The position numbers and the translations under genes are program-made. The notes under the pieces are model-generated. The model made no database searches and was not told where the DNA came from. It saw nothing but the letters and a program-made list of their open reading frames with translations. A stretch of 9,906 bases of DNA from Methylococcaceae bacterium (lineage in GTDB: Bacteria > Pseudomonadota > Gammaproteobacteria > Methylococcales > Methylomonadaceae): NCBI GenBank assembly GCA_947506075.1, contig CANNNN010000074.1:1-9906 (forward strand), given 5' to 3'. Each line of letters begins with the position of its first letter. The stretch's first letter is position 1. Positions 6,205-9,906 of this stretch are shown piece by piece.

Positions 6205-7284
6205 TTAATGAGTACGCTCAAACTCAGCCATAAAATCGATCAAGGCCAATACGCCGGCTTCCGGCATCGCATTATAAATACTGGCCCGCATGCCGCCGAC
6301 CGAACGATGGCCTTTCAATTCAAACAAGCCATTCGCTTCCGCTGCTGCCAAAAACGGTTTATCCAGACTTTCATCACTCAGAATAAACGGCACATTCATC
6401 CGCGAACGGGACGATATTTCTACCGGATTGGAATATAAAGTCGACTGGTCGATGGCCTGATACAGCTTCGCAGATTTTGCGATATTGCGCTGTTCGATAC
6501 CCTCGACACCGCCCTGCTCTTTTAACCATTTCAGCACCAGACCGACCAGATACCAGCTATAAGTAGCCGGGGTATTAAGCATCGATTGATTTTTTGCCTG
6601 TTCGGCATAATTAAAAACCGAAGGTACAGTCTTAGGTGCAAGACCGATCAGATCATCTCTGACGATGACCACGGTAACGCCAGCCGGCCCCATGTTTTTC
6701 TGCGTTCCGGCATAGATCAAACCGTACTGACTGACATCAATCTTGCGCGACAAGATATTTGAGGACATATCCGAAACCAGCGGCAGACCAAAGCTGTCCG
6801 GGCAGGAGTGAAATTCAACGCCATGTATGGTCTCATTCGAGGTATAGTGCAGATAAGCAGCAGCACTGTCGATAGCCCAGCTAGATGCATCAGGAATCGT
6901 AGTAAATTTGGTGTTTTCTGAGCTGGCGCTAACCACCACATCACAATAACCCCCGGCATCCTTGATGGCTTTTTCCGACCAGGCGCCGGTATTCAAATAA
7001 CAGGCTTTGGTCTTGCCGTTCAGGATATTTTGCGGGATCAGCGAAAACTGCGCCGAGGCGCCGCCTTGCAAAAACAGTACCTTATAGTTTTCAGGGACCG
7101 CAAGCAGCATTCGCAAATCGTTTTCCAACGCTTCGGCAATGATAGAGAAATGCTTGCCTCTATGGCTCATTTCCATGACCGACATTCCGCTGTCGCGCCA
7201 TTCCAGCATTTCCTGCTGGGCTTGCTGCAACACCGATTCGGGAAATGCAGACGGGCCTGCGCTAAAATTATAAACTCTGGTCAT
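6205..7284 (-). CDS. serC: Phosphoserine aminotransferase
   Basis: PLP enzyme converting 3-phosphohydroxypyruvate plus glutamate to phosphoserine. In gammaproteobacteria it also makes 4-phosphohydroxythreonine for pyridoxal phosphate synthesis. The product is 359 residues, standard for the family. It opens with VYNFSAGPSAFPESVL (4-19) and has FLQGGASAQFSLIP (71-84) for cofactor phosphate binding, YAGTQKNMGPAG (191-202) with the Schiff-base Lys196, TPATYSWYL (238-246), and HRSVGGMRASIYNAMP (326-341) with substrate-binding His326/Arg327. The start is ATG 7284, overlapping the gyrA stop as TAATG, with GAGGA (7291-7295) 6 nt upstream inside gyrA. This implies co-transcription and coupled translation with gyrA. 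Linkage to pheA and hisC fits the known supraoperon; PLP from its second pathway is the cofactor of both SerC and HisC. Confidence 0.98.
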   Translation of the reverse strand: MTRVYNFSAGPSAFPESVLQQAQQEMLEWRDSGMSVMEMSHRGKHFSIIAEALENDLRMLLAVPENYKVLFLQGGASAQFSLIPQNILNGKTKACYLNTGAWSEKAIKDAGGYCDVVVSASSENTKFTTIPDASSWAIDSAAAYLHYTSNETIHGVEFHSCPDSFGLPLVSDMSSNILSRKIDVSQYGLIYAGTQKNMGPAGVTVVIVRDDLIGLAPKTVPSVFNYAEQAKNQSMLNTPATYSWYLVGLVLKWLKEQGGVEGIEQRNIAKSAKLYQAIDQSTLYSNPVEISSRSRMNVPFILSDESLDKPFLAAAEANGLFELKGHRSVGGMRASIYNAMPEAGVLALIDFMAEFERTH

Positions 7285-9906
7285 TACAATTCCTCACCTG
7301 ATTCACTATCGTCATTTGCGGCTTCATCCGAGGCATCCAGTGCTGATTCAGCATCATCCTGGTCATCAGCAATCAAATCATCTTCTGACGCCACACCCTC
7401 TTCATCTAAAATCTCAACATCATCCACGCCTGCCAGACCTTCGATGCGATCGACGCCTATGACTTTTTCATTTTTACCTAGCTTGATAATCGTCACGCCC
7501 TGAGTGTTTCTGCCAACCACAGAAATACCCTCGACCGGGGTGCGCACCAAGGTGCCGCCATCGGTAATCAGCATGATTTCGTCGTTGTCATTGACCAGCA
7601 CTGCACCAATCACCGCGCCGTTACGCGCCGAGGTTTGTATCGCAATCAGGCCCTGGCCGCCGCGTTTATGACAGGTAAACTCTTCAAGCTTGGTGCGTTT
7701 GCCGTAACCGTTTTCGGTGATATTCAGCACCGTGCCTTCGGTCGCGATAATCAGGGAAATGATTTTTTGCCCTTCCTGTAAACGCATTCCGCGAACACCG
7801 GATGCCGTTCTGCCCATAGAGCGCACATCGGCTTCATTAAAGCAGACTGCCTTGCCGGTGCTACCGAACAACAACACATTTTGCTGACCGTCAGTCACCG
7901 CAACGCCGACCAAGGTATCGCCTTCGCGTAAGTCGATCGCGATCTTACCGTTAGTGCGCTGGCGCTCGAATTCTTTTAACGGGGTCTTTTTGACGGTGCC
8001 CGCCGAGGTTGCCATAAAAATGAACTTAGTGTCAGTAAATTCGCGTATCGGCAAGATCGCATTGATTTTTTCGCCCTGCTCCAACGGCAGCAAATTAACG
8101 AAAGGCTTGCCTCTGGCCGCACGACTCGCAACCGGCAATTGAAAAACTTTAAGCCAGTAGACTTTGCCCAAGGATGAGAAGCATAAAATAATATCGTGGG
8201 TATTGGCCACAATCAGCTTGTCGACATAATCCAGCTCTTTAGTTGCCGTGGCCGACTTGCCTCGACCGCCACGCCGTTGCGCCTTGTAGTCAGTCAATGG
8301 CTGGGACTTGACATAGCCTTCGTGCGACATGGTAACCACCATGTCTTCTTCGGTAATCAGATCTTCATCGGATAAATCCGAATGATTTTGCATGATTTCG
8401 GTGCGCCGCTCGTCGGAATACTGTTCCTTGATAGCGACCAATTCCTCCCTGATGATTTCCATCAGGCGAACATCGCTGCCCAGAATAAACAGATATTCGT
8501 CTATTTGTTCCAGCAAAAGCTTGTATTCGTTGACTATCTTATCCTGCTCCAAACCGGTCAGTCGATGCAAGCGCAATTCAAGGATGGCCTGAGCCTGAGT
8601 TTCAGACAATCGATAAATACCGGCGCTCATACCAAATTCCAGACCTAAATCATCCGGCCTGGATCTATCCGCATCGGCTCTATCCAGCAATGCTGCAACC
8701 AGACCAGCGTCCCAGTCCTTTTCCAATAAACCGACCTTAGCCTCAGCCGGTGTAGCCGCCGCCTTGATCAGTGCAATCATCTCATCGATATTGGCTAAGG
8801 CGACCGCAAGCCCTTCCAGGATATGCGCTCTTTCCCTGGCCCTGCGCAAATTATAAATGGTTCTACGGGTAACGATTTCGCGTCGATGATTGATAAAGGC
8901 GCTGATAATTTCGCGAAGATTCATGCAGTGCGGACGACCATCCAGCAGCGCAACCATATTAATGCCGAACACCGTCTGAAATTGAGTCTGCTTGTACAGA
9001 TTATTTAACACTACCTCGGGCATTTCGCCGCGACGCAGCTCGACCACCATCCGCATGCCGTCTTTGTCCGACTCATCGCGCAAACCGGAAATGCCTTCCA
9101 GCTTGCCTTCTTTAACCAGCTCGGCAATTTTTTCCAGCAACCGGGCCTTGTTGACCTGATAGGGTAATTCCGTGGTGATAATCGCTTGTCGACTACTATC
9201 GCCGATGTCTTCAAAATGACAGCGCGCGCGTAAATAAATCTTGCCGCGCCCAGTGGTATAAGCACTGTAAATACCTGCAGCGCCATTGATAATGGCCGCC
9301 GTTGGAAAATCGGGCCCAGGGATATGAGCCATCAAGTCATGCACGGTTAGATCCGGCTGATCGATCATCGCCAGACAGGCGCTGACCACCTCAGTCAAAT
9401 TATGCGGCGGAATATTGGTCGCCATACCGACCGCAATACCGGAAGAACCGTTAATCAGCAGATTCGGCACTCGGGTAGGCAAGACCCTCGGCTCGGACTC
9501 TGATTCATCATAGTTCGGCGCAAAATCGACGGTTTCCTTATCCAGATCGGCCAGCAATTCATGAGCGATTTTCGACATGCGCACTTCGGTATAACGCATT
9601 GCCGCAGGGGAATCACCATCTACCGAACCAAAATTTCCCTGTCCGTCGATTAGCATATAGCGCAGCGAAAAATGCTGCGCCATCCGAACCATGGTGTCAT
9701 AAACGGCGGTATCGCCATGTGGATGGTATTTACCGATCACGTCACCGACTACACGCGCCGATTTTTTATAAGGCTTGTTCCAGTCATTGCCCAGCTCGCT
9801 CATCGCGTATAGCACGCGGCGATGCACCGGCTTTAGGCCGTCTCTGACATCTGGAAGGGCTCGACCGACGATAACGCTCATGGCGTAATCGAGATAGGAC
9901 TGTTTC
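7284..9906 (-). CDS. gyrA: DNA gyrase subunit A (5' end outside window)
   Basis: Breakage-reunion subunit of the A2B2 type II topoisomerase that introduces negative supercoils. The frame stays open to the right edge (KQSYLDYA before the Met at 9881), so the Met at 9881 is internal. It aligns with E. coli Met26, so about 17 codons are missing. In E. coli numbering, the quinolone-resistance region HPHGDTAVYD has Thr83 (9708-9710) and Asp87 (9696-9698). The catalytic Tyr122 sits in AAMRYTEVRM (codon 9591-9593). The GyrA-box QRRGGRG (8259-8279) corresponds to residues 560-566 and opens the C-terminal beta-pinwheel that wraps DNA. A second box-like KRGGQG occurs further on. The last roughly 45 residues (7287-7424) are nearly half Asp/Glu, the acidic tail typical of gammaproteobacterial GyrA. 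Inferred full length is about 890 residues. The stop overlaps the serC start. GyrA rather than ParC, given the intact box and tail. Confidence 0.98.
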   Translation of the reverse strand, partial: KQSYLDYAMSVIVGRALPDVRDGLKPVHRRVLYAMSELGNDWNKPYKKSARVVGDVIGKYHPHGDTAVYDTMVRMAQHFSLRYMLIDGQGNFGSVDGDSPAAMRYTEVRMSKIAHELLADLDKETVDFAPNYDESESEPRVLPTRVPNLLINGSSGIAVGMATNIPPHNLTEVVSACLAMIDQPDLTVHDLMAHIPGPDFPTAAIINGAAGIYSAYTTGRGKIYLRARCHFEDIGDSSRQAIITTELPYQVNKARLLEKIAELVKEGKLEGISGLRDESDKDGMRMVVELRRGEMPEVVLNNLYKQTQFQTVFGINMVALLDGRPHCMNLREIISAFINHRREIVTRRTIYNLRRARERAHILEGLAVALANIDEMIALIKAAATPAEAKVGLLEKDWDAGLVAALLDRADADRSRPDDLGLEFGMSAGIYRLSETQAQAILELRLHRLTGLEQDKIVNEYKLLLEQIDEYLFILGSDVRLMEIIREELVAIKEQYSDERRTEIMQNHSDLSDEDLITEEDMVVTMSHEGYVKSQPLTDYKAQRRGGRGKSATATKELDYVDKLIVANTHDIILCFSSLGKVYWLKVFQLPVASRAARGKPFVNLLPLEQGEKINAILPIREFTDTKFIFMATSAGTVKKTPLKEFERQRTNGKIAIDLREGDTLVGVAVTDGQQNVLLFGSTGKAVCFNEADVRSMGRTASGVRGMRLQEGQKIISLIIATEGTVLNITENGYGKRTKLEEFTCHKRGGQGLIAIQTSARNGAVIGAVLVNDNDEIMLITDGGTLVRTPVEGISVVGRNTQGVTIIKLGKNEKVIGVDRIEGLAGVDDVEILDEEGVASEDDLIADDQDDAESALDASDEAANDDSESGEEL
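7291..7295 (-). promoter_or_regulatory. Ribosome binding site for serC within the gyrA 3' end
   Basis: GAGGA on the minus strand lies 6 nt before the serC ATG and overlaps the codons for the last gyrA residues. It confirms the ATG at 7284 and the overlapping gene junction. Confidence 0.75.

Noticed and set aside
7030..7503. A 157-codon plus-strand ORF spanning the serC-gyrA junction
   Set aside because: Its Ser-rich end is the reverse reading of the acidic GyrA tail codons, and the rest is antisense to serC. No support for a real gene.
9879..9881. Met at 9881 as the gyrA start
   Set aside because: The upstream in-frame codons encode KQSYLDYA, which is conserved GyrA sequence, so the start lies beyond the window.
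1..9906. A hidden accessory or defence system, mobile element or CRISPR array
   Set aside because: Long conserved genes cover nearly the whole window, the longest gap is about 240 bp, and I see no transposase, integrase, repeat-spacer pattern or tRNA on either strand.

Overview
All genes in this window lie on the minus strand, so transcription runs from high to low coordinates. They are seven housekeeping genes of a gammaproteobacterium. In transcription order: gyrA (5' end beyond the right edge), serC, pheA, hisC, a tyrA-aroA fusion, cmk and rpsA (3' end beyond the left edge). This order, including the fused prephenate dehydrogenase/EPSP synthase, matches the aromatic 'mixed-function supraoperon' described in Pseudomonas stutzeri and related gammaproteobacteria. 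Moderate GC content and protein style make me think of a methanotroph-like (Methylococcales) lineage, but that is an impression. The class call is firm and the genus is not.

Layout: gyrA occupies 7284-9906 and overlaps serC (6205-7284) by one base in a TAATG. A 242-bp gap with two hairpin-forming elements separates serC from pheA (4877-5962). A 155-bp gap with a 17-bp inverted repeat of dispersed-repeat type separates pheA from hisC (3612-4721). hisC overlaps tyrA-aroA (1414-3612) by one base (TAATG), and tyrA-aroA overlaps cmk (758-1414) by one base (TAG/GTG). A 98-bp gap before rpsA (1-659) carries a good candidate Rho-independent terminator and a weak candidate promoter.

Function: AroA makes the precursor of chorismate. 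PheA converts chorismate to prephenate and then phenylpyruvate. TyrA oxidises prephenate or arogenate toward tyrosine. The HisC-type aminotransferase plausibly supplies the transamination step for phenylalanine and tyrosine as well as histidinol phosphate. SerC makes phosphoserine (and the pyridoxine precursor phosphohydroxythreonine). GyrA, Cmk and S1 link the cluster to DNA topology, nucleotide supply and translation.

I found no mobile element gene, tRNA, rRNA, CRISPR array or accessory system, and no sign of an undescribed system. The points worth a second look are modest: intergenic structures, cofactor and inhibitor-site residues in the fusion protein, and a Thr at the GyrA quinolone-resistance position.
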